Part shown: positions 44,556 to 52,825 of the stretch, in pieces | Layout: each line of letters opens with the position of its first letter | How positions within the stretch are numbered: position 1 is the first letter of the stretch | Assembly: GCA_003241685.1 (NCBI GenBank) | Contig: QFPJ01000011.1 | Coordinates: forward strand, 1 to 64,000 | Length of the DNA stretch: 64,000 nt | Direction: 5' to 3' | Source of the DNA: Sphingopyxis macrogoltabida | GTDB lineage: Bacteria > Pseudomonadota > Alphaproteobacteria > Sphingomonadales > Sphingomonadaceae | The notes under the pieces: generated by a model | Seen by the model: the letters and a program-made list of their open reading frames with translations, nothing else | The model's database searches: none | What the model was told of the DNA's origin: nothing | Position numbers and translations under genes: made by a program

Positions 44556-45245
44556 ATGACCGCATTTATCGAACGCTGGTCTCCCAATTTCGATGAGCGC
44601 GTGCTGCCGGTTTCGATGATCGTGCTGCATTATACGGGTATGAAGACCGGCGACGAAGCCATTGACCGGCTTGCCGATCCCGCCGCGAAAGTGTCCGCCC
44701 ATTATGTCGTCAGCGAGGATGGCCAGATCACCCATATGGTGTCGGAGGACAAGCGCGCCTGGCACGCCGGGCGGTCGCACTGGCGCGGCATCAGCGACAT
44801 TAATTCGGCCAGCGTCGGCATCGAAATCGTCAACCCGGGCCACGAGCACGGCTATGTGCCCTTTCCCGACCCGCAGGTCGCGTCGGTCGTCCGCCTGGTC
44901 CATCTGATCAAGGATCGTCACGCGGTCACGCGCGGCAATGTCGTCGGCCATTCGGACATCGCCCCGACGCGCAAGCAGGACCCGGGGGAGCTTTTCCCGT
45001 GGGGCGAACTGGCGCGCCGCCGCCTCGCGCTGCCGCGCCCGACGAAGAAGCTGACCGATCCCTTGTGGACCGACGCGGGCTTCCTGCTCGCGCTCGAACG
45101 CTTCGGCTATGACGTGACCGATGGTTTCGCGGCGACGGTGGCGTTCCAGCGGCGGTTCCGGCCCGAACTGATCGACGGGACGATCGATGGCGAATGCCGC
45201 GCCATCCTGCTGGCGCTGCTGCTGCCGCAACCCGAGGGCGATTGA
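44556..45245 (+). CDS. N-acetylmuramoyl-L-alanine amidase, AmpD type, with peptidoglycan-binding tail
   Basis: The 229-residue zinc amidase cuts the bond between muramic acid and the stem peptide. Metal ligands are visible as His in IVLHYTGM and in GHSDIAPTRKQDPG, with further conserved pieces AWHAGRSHWRG and SASVGIEIVNPGHEHGY. The C-terminal ~60 residues (TDAGFLLALERFGYDVTD) form a peptidoglycan-binding domain. No signal peptide is seen with the ATG at 44556, so it may be a cytoplasmic AmpD-like recycler or be exported by another route; AmiD-type is an alternative. Confidence 0.88.
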   Translation: MTAFIERWSPNFDERVLPVSMIVLHYTGMKTGDEAIDRLADPAAKVSAHYVVSEDGQITHMVSEDKRAWHAGRSHWRGISDINSASVGIEIVNPGHEHGYVPFPDPQVASVVRLVHLIKDRHAVTRGNVVGHSDIAPTRKQDPGELFPWGELARRRLALPRPTKKLTDPLWTDAGFLLALERFGYDVTDGFAATVAFQRRFRPELIDGTIDGECRAILLALLLPQPEGD

Positions 45246-45310
45246 ACGCCCGATCCGGCCGGTGCGAAGGGATCGCTGGCTTCGACGACGATTTCGACCT
45301 ATAGCGACGC

Positions 45311-45697
45311 CGCCAGAGGGTCGGGCGATCGCCGCTTCGCGTCAGCGAAGGGGAGGAAAGTCCGGGCTCCACGGAAACCACGGTGCCGGATAACGTCCGG
45401 CGGCCCTCGCAAGAGGGTCAGGGAAAGTGCCACAGAGAGCAGACCGCCAAAGGCTTCGGCCCGGCGAAAGGTGAAAGGGTGCGGTAAGAGCGCACCGCGC
45501 GGACGGTAACGGACGCGGCACGGCAAACCCCACCGGGAGCAAGGTCGAATAGGGATGGCACGGATTTATCCAGGGCTGGTTCCGGCCCCGCCGTCCGGGT
45601 TGACTGCTTGAGCGTTCGGGTAACCGTTCGCCTAGAGGAATGATCGCCCATCCCCGGCGACGGGGTGGACAGAACCCGGCTTACAGACCCTCTGGCG
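45311..45697 (+). ncRNA. rnpB: RNase P RNA (bacterial type A)
   Basis: The catalytic RNA of RNase P trims tRNA 5' leaders. The ends pair perfectly: CGCCAGAGGGTC (45311-45322) with GACCCTCTGGCG (45686-45697), forming P1. Conserved core blocks are present in order: GAGGAAAGTCCGGGCTCCA near 45352, AGAGAGCAGACCGCC, AAGGGTGCGGTAAGAGCGCA, the GGCAAACCCCACCGGGAGCA stretch, TAGAGGAATGATCGCC, and ACAGAACCCGGCTTACAGAC near the 3' end. The length, ~387 bases, is usual. No gene-sized open frame with family resemblance overlaps it. Confidence 0.97.
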
Positions 45698-45775
45698 CTC
45701 CTTCGCCGCCGCCCGGGCGGAACCGCAGCCAACGGCCCGCGTTTCAGCCATATTCCACAGAAAGGGAGACGCGCC

Positions 45776-45931
45776 ATGAAGGTCGTCGATGAACATGTCG
45801 AAGTGACCGAAACCGAAGCGAGCGGGGGCATAAAGGGTCAGGGGATGCGCTATGTCCTGGGCGCGTCGCTATTGCTGGCCGTGATCGTGCTGTCGGTCGT
45901 GTGGATCATTCCGGCCCTGTTGCAGCCATAG
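45776..45931 (+). CDS. Small single-pass membrane protein
   Basis: The 51-residue product is preceded by a good AAAGGGAG ribosome-binding site ten bases before the ATG. It has an acidic N-terminal half (residues 1-22, KVVDEHVEVTETEASGG) and one hydrophobic segment (residues ~24-47, YVLGASLLLAVIVLSVVWII) ending near the C-terminus. The layout fits a tail-anchored or type II small membrane protein. I recognise no family. It is 78 bases downstream of rnpB on the same strand. Confidence 0.6.
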   Translation: MKVVDEHVEVTETEASGGIKGQGMRYVLGASLLLAVIVLSVVWIIPALLQP

Positions 45932-45982
45932 GGTTGCAGCCATAGGGCCCCGGCCCCGCCGCCGCGATACGACCGGACGCGA

Positions 45983-46465
45983 TCACGGATAGTCGACGGT
46001 CATCACTTCCCATTCCTTGGCGCCGCCGGGCAATTGGACGGTTCTAAGATCGCCGACAGCGGCGCCGCGCAGCGCGCGGGCCAGCGGGCTGTTCCATCCG
46101 ATCCGCCCGGCCCCGGCGTCGGCCTCGTCATCGCCGACCAGCGTGACCGTGCGGCGCCGGTCGTCATCGTCGGCCAGTTCGACGGTGGCGCCGAACCAGA
46201 TGCGGCCCTTGTCGGTCTGTGCCGCCGGATCGACGACGCGTGCCGCCTTCATCCGGCGCGCCAGAAACCCCAGCCGCCGGTCGATTTCGCGCAACCGCTT
46301 GCGACCATAGATATAATCGCCATTCTCGCTGCGATCGCCGTTGCCCGCCGCCCAACTGATCACCTCGACCAGTTTCGGCCGCTCCCCGCCCAGCAGCGCG
46401 TCATATTCGGCGCGCAGCGCCGCAAAGCCCGCGGGGCTGATGATGTTGGTCCGCTCCCCCGCCAC
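45983..46465 (-). CDS. greB: Transcription elongation factor GreB
   Basis: Gre factors enter RNA polymerase through the secondary channel and make it cut backtracked RNA. The 160-residue protein has the family N-terminus ...NIISPAGFAALRAEYDALL, the coiled-coil with acidic tip in GDRSENGDYIYGRKRL (D and E at the tip), and the C-terminal FKBP-like domain (GWNSPLARALRGAAVGD). GreB-type sequence (SENGDYIYGKKRLREIDRR) fits better than GreA. A GTG at 46465 was chosen; it lies five bases after the lytic transglycosylase stop, so the two are likely cotranscribed. Confidence 0.9.
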   Translation of the reverse strand: MAGERTNIISPAGFAALRAEYDALLGGERPKLVEVISWAAGNGDRSENGDYIYGRKRLREIDRRLGFLARRMKAARVVDPAAQTDKGRIWFGATVELADDDDRRRTVTLVGDDEADAGAGRIGWNSPLARALRGAAVGDLRTVQLPGGAKEWEVMTVDYP

Positions 46466-46470
46466 CGGGC

Positions 46471-48504
46471 TTATCCCGGCGTTCGCTTGCCGAGATAGGA
46501 GCTCAGCGGCGCGTTGGGCAGCCGCCGGTTCGTCGTGGGGTGCAGCGTGTCGTAAACCACCGCATTTTCCAACACCCGCTGGACATAGTTGCGCGTCTCG
46601 AAAATCGGGATCGCCTCGATCCAGTCCAGAATATCGATGCCGCCGGACCGCGGGTCGCCATTGGCGCGCAGCCATTTGTTCACATTGCCGGGGCCGGCGT
46701 TGTAAGCCGCGACGGCCAGCGGATAGCTGCCCCCGAAATAGCTGAGCATCTGCTGGAAATATGTCGACCCCAGCGTCATGTTGTAATTGGTGTCGGTGGT
46801 GAGCGACGAGGCGTCATAGCCCAGGCCCAGCTTGCCCGCGACTTCGCGCGCCGTCCCCGGCATCAACTGCATCATCCCGCGGGCACCCGCATGGCTGACG
46901 GCGGCGCGGTCGAACTGGCTTTCCTGCCGCGTGATGGCATGGATGAAGGTCCAGTTTCCTTCATGGCCGACGGGCACGCGGACGGTCGGAAAGCCCGAAA
47001 CCTCGACCGCGTCTAGGCTGTTGGCCTGTGCACTGCGGCCGATCATCACGCCCAGGTCGGGCCGCCCGATCGACGATGCGAGTTGTCCGGCAAGAACATG
47101 GTCCGCCGGGGATGTCGCCTTTTGCGCCAGCGCGCGCAGGAACAGCGACTGGTCGCGCCACGCGCCGATCTCGCCCAGCGCGCGGGCGGCGCGGACCAGA
47201 CGGTCGTCCTCGAACGCGCGCCGCTCGTCCGAACTGACGGCGATGGTCGGGTCGGGCCGGGGCTTCGGCTGCGCCCGGCCCAGCCGTTCGAGCGAAAGCT
47301 GGCCATAAAATTGGTCGTAATGCTCCGCCGCGTCGGCGAAATTCGCGTTGGCGCTGGCGCTATCGCCCGCGGCCAGCGCCGCGCGGCCGGCCCAGTAAAA
47401 GCCTTTCGTGCGCGTCTGCGCCGATCGCGCCGCCTCGCCATAGGCGCGGTAAAGTCGCGCCGCCTCGGCCGGACGGCGGAGATTCTGGAAGGCCAGCTGG
47501 CCGGCAAGCCACGCCAGCGAGGTGTAATCGTCGCGCACCCCCAGCGGGGTTTCGCGCACCACCGTTCCGGGCGGCAGCGCATCGTCGAGTTGCCGCGCGA
47601 TATTATAGGCGGTCGTCTTGTCGCCCGCCGCGTCGGCCTGCCGGGCGTTGGTCAGCAGCGTTTCGAGCCACTCCTCCGCATCGGTCGGGGCGCTGGTTAG
47701 CGATCGCGGCGCGGCGAGCAGCGCGCGCGCCTCGCCGACGCGGCCGAGCTTGCGCAGCCAGGTCGCCTTGTCGGTAATATATCCCGCATCGGTCCGCGTG
47801 ATCCGGGGATTGGCGGTTTCGACGGCCGACGCCTGGAACGCGGCGTCGACGGCGCTGCTGCGCATCGCCAGCCGCGCGGAAAACACGGCACGTCTGTCGG
47901 GGGACGTATAGGGAAGCTGGCGGCCCGCCGCGGCGGTGGCGCCCGACCACAGCAACCGGTCCATCCGCGCATCATGGTCGGCGGGGCTGATCGCGCCGGG
48001 AAACAGGCTGAGCGCGCGGCTGGTTTCATAATCGTCGAGCGGGCCGGCGCTCCATGCGCTGCGCACGGCGGCGTTGGCCTCGTCGCGGCGCCCGCTGGCG
48101 TTGAGCGCGATGGCATAGCGCAACTGTCCGCTCGCCGTCTGCGGCGGATAGGCCTGGAAATAGGCGAGGGTGCGGGCCGGATCGAAACTGTCGAGCGAGA
48201 TGGCCCGCTCGGCGCGATTGCGCATCTTGTCGGCGTCCGGCCAGCCCGGGTTGCTCATCAGGAACCGCGACAGTTGGTCGAACGACGCCATGTTGTTCTG
48301 GGTCAGCCGCCGCCATTCCATCAGCGCGTCGCCGACCGAACTCGATGCGGGGGGCGGACCCGATGTTGCCGCCAGCCCCATCTGAGCCCGATACCAGGCC
48401 ATTTGTTCGGGGGTCAGTTCGCTGGCGGAGGCGATGCCGGGAACCAGCAGGGCCGCGGCCATGGCGAGGCGGGAAATGGGGGATAGCTTAATCATAGCGG
48501 CCAT
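46471..48504 (-). CDS. slt: Soluble lytic murein transglycosylase
   Basis: The enzyme cleaves the glycan strand with formation of 1,6-anhydro ends. The 677-residue protein has a signal peptide (AAALLVPGIASA/SEL), a long helical superhelix of TPR-like repeats (residues ~30-480) and a C-terminal SLT catalytic domain. The catalytic motifs are ITRQESQFD (catalytic Glu), GMMQLMPGTA and VAAYNAGPGNVNKW, as in family 1A (Slt70). The start at 48504 has AAGGAG upstream; a second Met four codons in is possible. It is divergent from dapA. Confidence 0.94.
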   Translation of the reverse strand: MAAMIKLSPISRLAMAAALLVPGIASASELTPEQMAWYRAQMGLAATSGPPPASSSVGDALMEWRRLTQNNMASFDQLSRFLMSNPGWPDADKMRNRAERAISLDSFDPARTLAYFQAYPPQTASGQLRYAIALNASGRRDEANAAVRSAWSAGPLDDYETSRALSLFPGAISPADHDARMDRLLWSGATAAAGRQLPYTSPDRRAVFSARLAMRSSAVDAAFQASAVETANPRITRTDAGYITDKATWLRKLGRVGEARALLAAPRSLTSAPTDAEEWLETLLTNARQADAAGDKTTAYNIARQLDDALPPGTVVRETPLGVRDDYTSLAWLAGQLAFQNLRRPAEAARLYRAYGEAARSAQTRTKGFYWAGRAALAAGDSASANANFADAAEHYDQFYGQLSLERLGRAQPKPRPDPTIAVSSDERRAFEDDRLVRAARALGEIGAWRDQSLFLRALAQKATSPADHVLAGQLASSIGRPDLGVMIGRSAQANSLDAVEVSGFPTVRVPVGHEGNWTFIHAITRQESQFDRAAVSHAGARGMMQLMPGTAREVAGKLGLGYDASSLTTDTNYNMTLGSTYFQQMLSYFGGSYPLAVAAYNAGPGNVNKWLRANGDPRSGGIDILDWIEAIPIFETRNYVQRVLENAVVYDTLHPTTNRRLPNAPLSSYLGKRTPG

Positions 48505-48605
48505 CTAATGCCAAACTCCTTGCGGGGCGCTGAATAGGCGTCCATGAGCGGGCGCGCCCAGCCGGAGTCTATCGGCTAAGGCGGTTTTTTGTAAAGGAGC
48601 GGAGC

Positions 48606-49487
48606 ATGTTTTCGGGTTCGATTCCCGCCTTGGTGACGCCATTTCGCGACGGTGCGTTCGATGCTGCGGGTTTCGCGCGCCTCGTCAAATGGCAGATCGA
48701 GGAAGGAACGAGCGCGCTCGTGCCATGCGGTACGACCGGCGAAAGTGCGACGCTCAGCTTCGATGAACATTATCAGGTGATCGATGCGTGCATCGCCGCC
48801 GCCGACGGCCGCGTGCCGGTGATTGCCGGATGCGGGTCGAACGATACCGCGACGGCGATCCGCCACATGCGCCACGCGGGTGCGGCCGGCGCCGCGGCGG
48901 CGCTGGTCGTCGCGCCCTATTACAACCGCCCCAGCCAGGACGGCATCGTGGCGCATTATCAGGCGCTTGCCGACGCCAGCGATCTGCCCATCGTCGTCTA
49001 TAATGTGCCCGGACGGACCGTAACCGACATCAGCGCGGAGACGATGTGCCGGCTGGCCGAAATTCCGTCGGTCGTCGCGATCAAGGACGCCAGCGGCGAT
49101 CTGGCGCGGGTGACACAGCACCGGGCGGGGGCGGGGGCCGACTTCTGCCAGCTCAGCGGCAATGACGATCTGTGGCTGGCCCATGCCGCGATGGGCGGTG
49201 TCGGGTGCATTTCGGTCACGGCCAATGTCGCGCCGCGCCTGTGCGCCGATTTCGCCGCCGCCTGTGCCGCCGGGGCCTGGGCGCAGGCGCTGATCCTCCA
49301 TGATCGCCTGTTCGATCTGCACCGGGCGATGTTCACCGATGCATCGCCGGCGCCGGCCAAATATGCGCTGTCGAAAATCCACGGCTGGTTTTCGCCGGAA
49401 GTGCGCCTACCTATCATCCCGGCGACCGCGGCATCCTGCCGGGCGGTCGATGCCGCGCTGTCGTCGGCGGGAGTTCTTCAGGTTTAA
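48606..49487 (+). CDS. dapA: 4-hydroxy-tetrahydrodipicolinate synthase
   Basis: DapA condenses aspartate semialdehyde with pyruvate, the first step of the lysine/diaminopimelate pathway. The 293-residue class I aldolase has the signatures PCGTTGESATL, VVAPYYNRPSQDG, YNVPGRT (catalytic Tyr) and AIKDASGD (Schiff-base Lys). Length is typical. smpB starts five bases after its stop. The ATG has an AAAGGAGC ribosome-binding site, which is close to consensus. Confidence 0.97.
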   Translation: MFSGSIPALVTPFRDGAFDAAGFARLVKWQIEEGTSALVPCGTTGESATLSFDEHYQVIDACIAAADGRVPVIAGCGSNDTATAIRHMRHAGAAGAAAALVVAPYYNRPSQDGIVAHYQALADASDLPIVVYNVPGRTVTDISAETMCRLAEIPSVVAIKDASGDLARVTQHRAGAGADFCQLSGNDDLWLAHAAMGGVGCISVTANVAPRLCADFAAACAAGAWAQALILHDRLFDLHRAMFTDASPAPAKYALSKIHGWFSPEVRLPIIPATAASCRAVDAALSSAGVLQV

Positions 49488-49491
49488 TTGC

Positions 49492-49977
49492 ATGGCCCGT
49501 CCGCAGTCCGCCGCAGAATTCGACAAGAAAAAGGTCGTCGCCGAAAACCGGCGCGCGCGCTTCGACTATGCCGTCGAACAGGTGTTCGAGGCGGGCATCG
49601 CGCTGCACGGCACCGAGGTGAAATCGTTGCGTTTCGGCGAAGGGACGATCGCCGAAAGCTATGCCGAGGTGACGGGCGGCGAGGTGTGGCTGATCAACGC
49701 CAATATCCCCGAGTTCAGCCACGGCAACCGTTTCAATCACGAACCGCGCCGGCCGCGCAAGCTGCTGCTGAACGGCCGCGAGATCAACAAGCTGCACGCC
49801 GGGGTGATGCGGCAGGGCATGACGCTGGTGCCGCTGTCGGTCTATTTCAACAGCCGCGGCCGCGCGAAGGTCGAGCTTGCCTTGGCCAAGGGCAAGAAGG
49901 CGCACGACAAGCGGGAGTCGATCAAGGAGCGCGACTGGAAACGCGACAAGCAGCGTCTGATGAAGGAGCGGGGATGA
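49492..49977 (+). CDS. smpB: SsrA-binding protein
   Basis: SmpB brings tmRNA to stalled ribosomes in trans-translation. The 161-residue protein begins with KKKVVAENRRARFDYAVEQ and shows GIALHGTEVKSLRFG, ANIPEFSHGNRFNHEPRRPRKLL and a basic tail KKAHDKRESIKERDWKRDK, all characteristic. No tmRNA gene is seen in this window. It lies between dapA and a DUF2062 gene, with which it shares an ATGA overlap. Confidence 0.96.
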   Translation: MARPQSAAEFDKKKVVAENRRARFDYAVEQVFEAGIALHGTEVKSLRFGEGTIAESYAEVTGGEVWLINANIPEFSHGNRFNHEPRRPRKLLLNGREINKLHAGVMRQGMTLVPLSVYFNSRGRAKVELALAKGKKAHDKRESIKERDWKRDKQRLMKERG

Positions 49978-50642
49978 GCGGCGACGCGCCTCGCGATCCG
50001 GCGGTGAAGGACGCCCGGATAAAGGACGCCCCGGTCCGGGACAAGGCGGCGGTGATGAACTGGATTCGCCGCCATTCGCCGTCGCGGGAAGAGTTGCTGC
50101 AAAGCCGTTTCATTCGCCCCTTCGCCCACCGCGTCGCGCACAGCCATTTGTGGCGCTTTACCCGGACGTCGGTGCCGCGCGGCACGGCGCTGGGCCTGTT
50201 CGTCGGGCTGTTCTTCCTGATTCCGGGCGTGCAGATCCTGGGCGTGGCGCTGCTCGCCCTGCCTTTTCGGGCCAATATTCCGATCGGCGCGGCGATGACG
50301 TTCCTGTCGAATCCGCTGACCACGCCGATCATCCTGGCCGCATCGGTCTGGCTCGGCAGCGCGCTGTTCGGCCTGCACACCAATGTCTCCAACCTCTATA
50401 TCCTTTACGATGAGGGCGCGTCGCTGATCGAATGGTGGCACTGGTTCACCGCCAATGCGGGAACCGCATTGCTGGGCGGGCTGGCCGGATTGTTCGTCAT
50501 CTCGCTGGTGTCCGCGGCCGTGGGTTACGTGCTGGCGGCGCTGTTCTGGGACAATTGGATTCGCCTGCGCTGGCGCCGCAAGCTGCGCCGCGCCCGCGAC
50601 CAACGACTTGAGCCTTCGACGAGCGACACGCCGGCCGGTTGA
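49974..50642 (+). CDS. DUF2062 membrane protein
   Basis: The 222-residue protein has about three membrane segments: GTALGLFVGLFFLIPGVQIL, the LTTPIILAASVWLGSALFG segment and AGLFVISLVSAAVGYVLAAL, with basic N- and C-terminal tails. The SVPRGTALGLFVGLFF and SNPLTTP stretches match DUF2062 proteins, whose biochemical role is not established. The ATG overlaps the smpB stop (ATGA), so it follows smpB in the same transcript. Next gene is 93 bases away. Confidence 0.83.
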   Translation: MSGDAPRDPAVKDARIKDAPVRDKAAVMNWIRRHSPSREELLQSRFIRPFAHRVAHSHLWRFTRTSVPRGTALGLFVGLFFLIPGVQILGVALLALPFRANIPIGAAMTFLSNPLTTPIILAASVWLGSALFGLHTNVSNLYILYDEGASLIEWWHWFTANAGTALLGGLAGLFVISLVSAAVGYVLAALFWDNWIRLRWRRKLRRARDQRLEPSTSDTPAG

Positions 50643-50734
50643 ACCCGGCATGGCGAAGCGTATAGCTTTGCCCCATCGCAAGGACGCCCCCTCCCTTGGC
50701 GGTGCGCCCTTGGTCACTCGATACGGGGAATAAT

Positions 50735-52801
50735 ATGACATATCTGCACCGCACGTCCCGCCTGCTGGCGACCGCCGCGCTTGGCGCGCTTCTGGTCGGC
50801 CAGGCACCGGCCGTCCTTGCCCAGGATGCCGCCGCGACCGCCCAAGCCCCCGCGGGGTCCGCCGAAAAGCCGGCGATAGGGGATTTCGGCTTCGATATGG
50901 CCGGGATGGATCGCAGCGTTCAGCCGGGCGACGATTTCTACGGCTTCGCCAACGGAAACTGGGCCAAGAATACGCCGATTCCCGACGACAAGTCCAACTA
51001 TGGCATGTTCACGGCGCTGGCCGATCTGTCGCAGGAGCGCACGCGCGAGATATTGGACGCGGCCAAGGGCGATCCGAACAGCATGATCGGCCGCGCCTAT
51101 GCCTCCTATCTCGATTCGGCGACGATCGAGGCAAAGGGGCTTGCGCCGATTCAGCCGTGGCTCGCCAAGGTGCGCGCGGTCGACAAAAAAGGCCTCGCGG
51201 CCCTGCTCGCCGAGGCGGACCGCAGCGGCGTGCAGCATTTCTTCGGCGGCTATGTCGGACAGGACGACAAGAATCCCGACGTCTATATCTATAATATGAG
51301 GCAGGGCGGCCTCGGGATGCCCGACCGCGATTTCTACCTGAAGGACAATGAGCGGAACGCCAAGCTGCAGGCCGCCTATCTGGCGCATCTGCAAAATGTG
51401 CTGACGCTGGCCGGCGAAAAGAATGCCGCGGCGCGGGCTCAGGCGATCTACGACTTCGAAAAGAAGGTCGCGGCCGTGCATTGGGACAAGAACGACAGCA
51501 GCGATGCGACCAAAACCTATAACAAGCTGACGATCGCCGATCTTGCGCGGACCGCGCCGGGATTCGATTGGGCGACCTTCATCCGGGGGATAGGCGTTAA
51601 GGAAGACAGCCTGCTGGTCGCGCAGCCGAGCGCCTTTGCGGGCGAGGCGAAGCTGTTGACCGAGGCTCCGATCGCGGTGATCCGCGATCTGCTGCTGGTT
51701 CGCAGCGTCGACGCCTTTGCCGATGTTCTGCCCGATGCGGTGGCGCAGGAATCCTTCTCCTTTTTCGGCACCGCCTTGTCGGGCACGCCGCAGATGCAGG
51801 AACGCTGGAAGCGTGCGGTCGACTTTACGACCGGCAATATGGGCGAAGCGGTCGGCAAGGATTATGTCGCCAAATATTTCCCGCCCGAAACCAAGGCGGA
51901 AATGGACAAGCTGGTCCAGAATGTCCTCGCCGCCATGGGGCGCCGGATCGACGGCCTGACTTGGATGCAGCCCGCCACGAAGGTGAAAGCGCGCCAGAAA
52001 CTGGCCAATTTCACGACCAAGATCGGCTATCCCGACCAGTGGAAGGATTATAGCAAGCTGGAAATCCGGGGCGACGACCTGTTCGGTAATGCGCTGCGCG
52101 CCAACCAGTTCGCGCATGACGACAATATCGGCCGGCTGGGCGGCCCGATCCGCCGCTGGGAATGGTTCATGACGCCGATGACCGTCAACGCCTATGCCAA
52201 TTTCGGGATGAACGAAATCGTCTTTCCCGCCGCGATCCTGCAACCGCCCTTTTTCGATCCGAAGGCCGATCCGGCCGTCAATTACGGCGGCATCGGCGCG
52301 GTGATCGGGCATGAGGTCAGTCATCATTTCGACGATCAGGGCGCGAAATATGACGAGACCGGCAAGCTGGCCGACTGGTGGACGCCGGAGGACGTCAAGG
52401 CTTTCGAAGCCGCGGGCCAGGCCCTGATCGATCAGTACAGCGCCTATGAAGTGCTGCCGGGCGAACATCTCGACGGCAAGTTCACGCTGGGCGAGAATAT
52501 CGGCGATCTCGCCGGCCTGACCGTTGCCTATGATGCCTACAAGGCGTCGCTGGGCGGCAAGGAGGCGCCGGTGATCGACGGACTGACCGGCGATCAACGC
52601 TTCTTCCTGGGCTGGGCGCAGGTGTGGCGGCGCAACTATCGCGAACAGAATCTGTCGCAGCGTATCACGACCGATCCGCATTCGCCGTCGATCCAGCGGA
52701 CTTGGGTCTCGCGCAACCTTGACCCTTGGTATAAGGCCTATCAGATCAAGGAAGGCCAGAAGCTGTATCTGGCGCCCAAGGATCGCGTTCACATCTGGTG
52801 A
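50735..52801 (+). CDS. M13-family zinc metallopeptidase (neprilysin-like), exported
   Basis: The 688-residue protein has a signal peptide (LATAALGALLVGQAPAVLAQ) and the domains of the M13 family: an N-terminal domain starting ...PGDDFYGFANGNWAKNT and a C-terminal catalytic domain with zinc-binding VIGHEVSHHFDDQG and a third-ligand segment GENIGDLAGL. NAYANFGMNEIVFPAAI provides the conserved NAFY-like substrate loop. These are periplasmic or secreted oligopeptidases. The ATG at 50735 has GGGGAA upstream; the open frame before it has no signal peptide. It precedes cckA by 24 bases. Confidence 0.9.
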   Translation: MTYLHRTSRLLATAALGALLVGQAPAVLAQDAAATAQAPAGSAEKPAIGDFGFDMAGMDRSVQPGDDFYGFANGNWAKNTPIPDDKSNYGMFTALADLSQERTREILDAAKGDPNSMIGRAYASYLDSATIEAKGLAPIQPWLAKVRAVDKKGLAALLAEADRSGVQHFFGGYVGQDDKNPDVYIYNMRQGGLGMPDRDFYLKDNERNAKLQAAYLAHLQNVLTLAGEKNAAARAQAIYDFEKKVAAVHWDKNDSSDATKTYNKLTIADLARTAPGFDWATFIRGIGVKEDSLLVAQPSAFAGEAKLLTEAPIAVIRDLLLVRSVDAFADVLPDAVAQESFSFFGTALSGTPQMQERWKRAVDFTTGNMGEAVGKDYVAKYFPPETKAEMDKLVQNVLAAMGRRIDGLTWMQPATKVKARQKLANFTTKIGYPDQWKDYSKLEIRGDDLFGNALRANQFAHDDNIGRLGGPIRRWEWFMTPMTVNAYANFGMNEIVFPAAILQPPFFDPKADPAVNYGGIGAVIGHEVSHHFDDQGAKYDETGKLADWWTPEDVKAFEAAGQALIDQYSAYEVLPGEHLDGKFTLGENIGDLAGLTVAYDAYKASLGGKEAPVIDGLTGDQRFFLGWAQVWRRNYREQNLSQRITTDPHSPSIQRTWVSRNLDPWYKAYQIKEGQKLYLAPKDRVHIW

Positions 52802-52825
52802 TGCGCCAACGACAGAGAGACATCA

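Noticed and set aside
45418..45831. Open frames overlapping rnpB, including one on the minus strand
   Set aside because: The RNA has all conserved RNase P core blocks and a perfect P1, and the frames show no protein family.
48612..48630. A GGGTTCGATTCCC run resembling a tRNA T-arm
   Set aside because: It is the start of dapA (codons for GSIPAL), which is conserved protein sequence, and no acceptor, D or anticodon arm is found around it.
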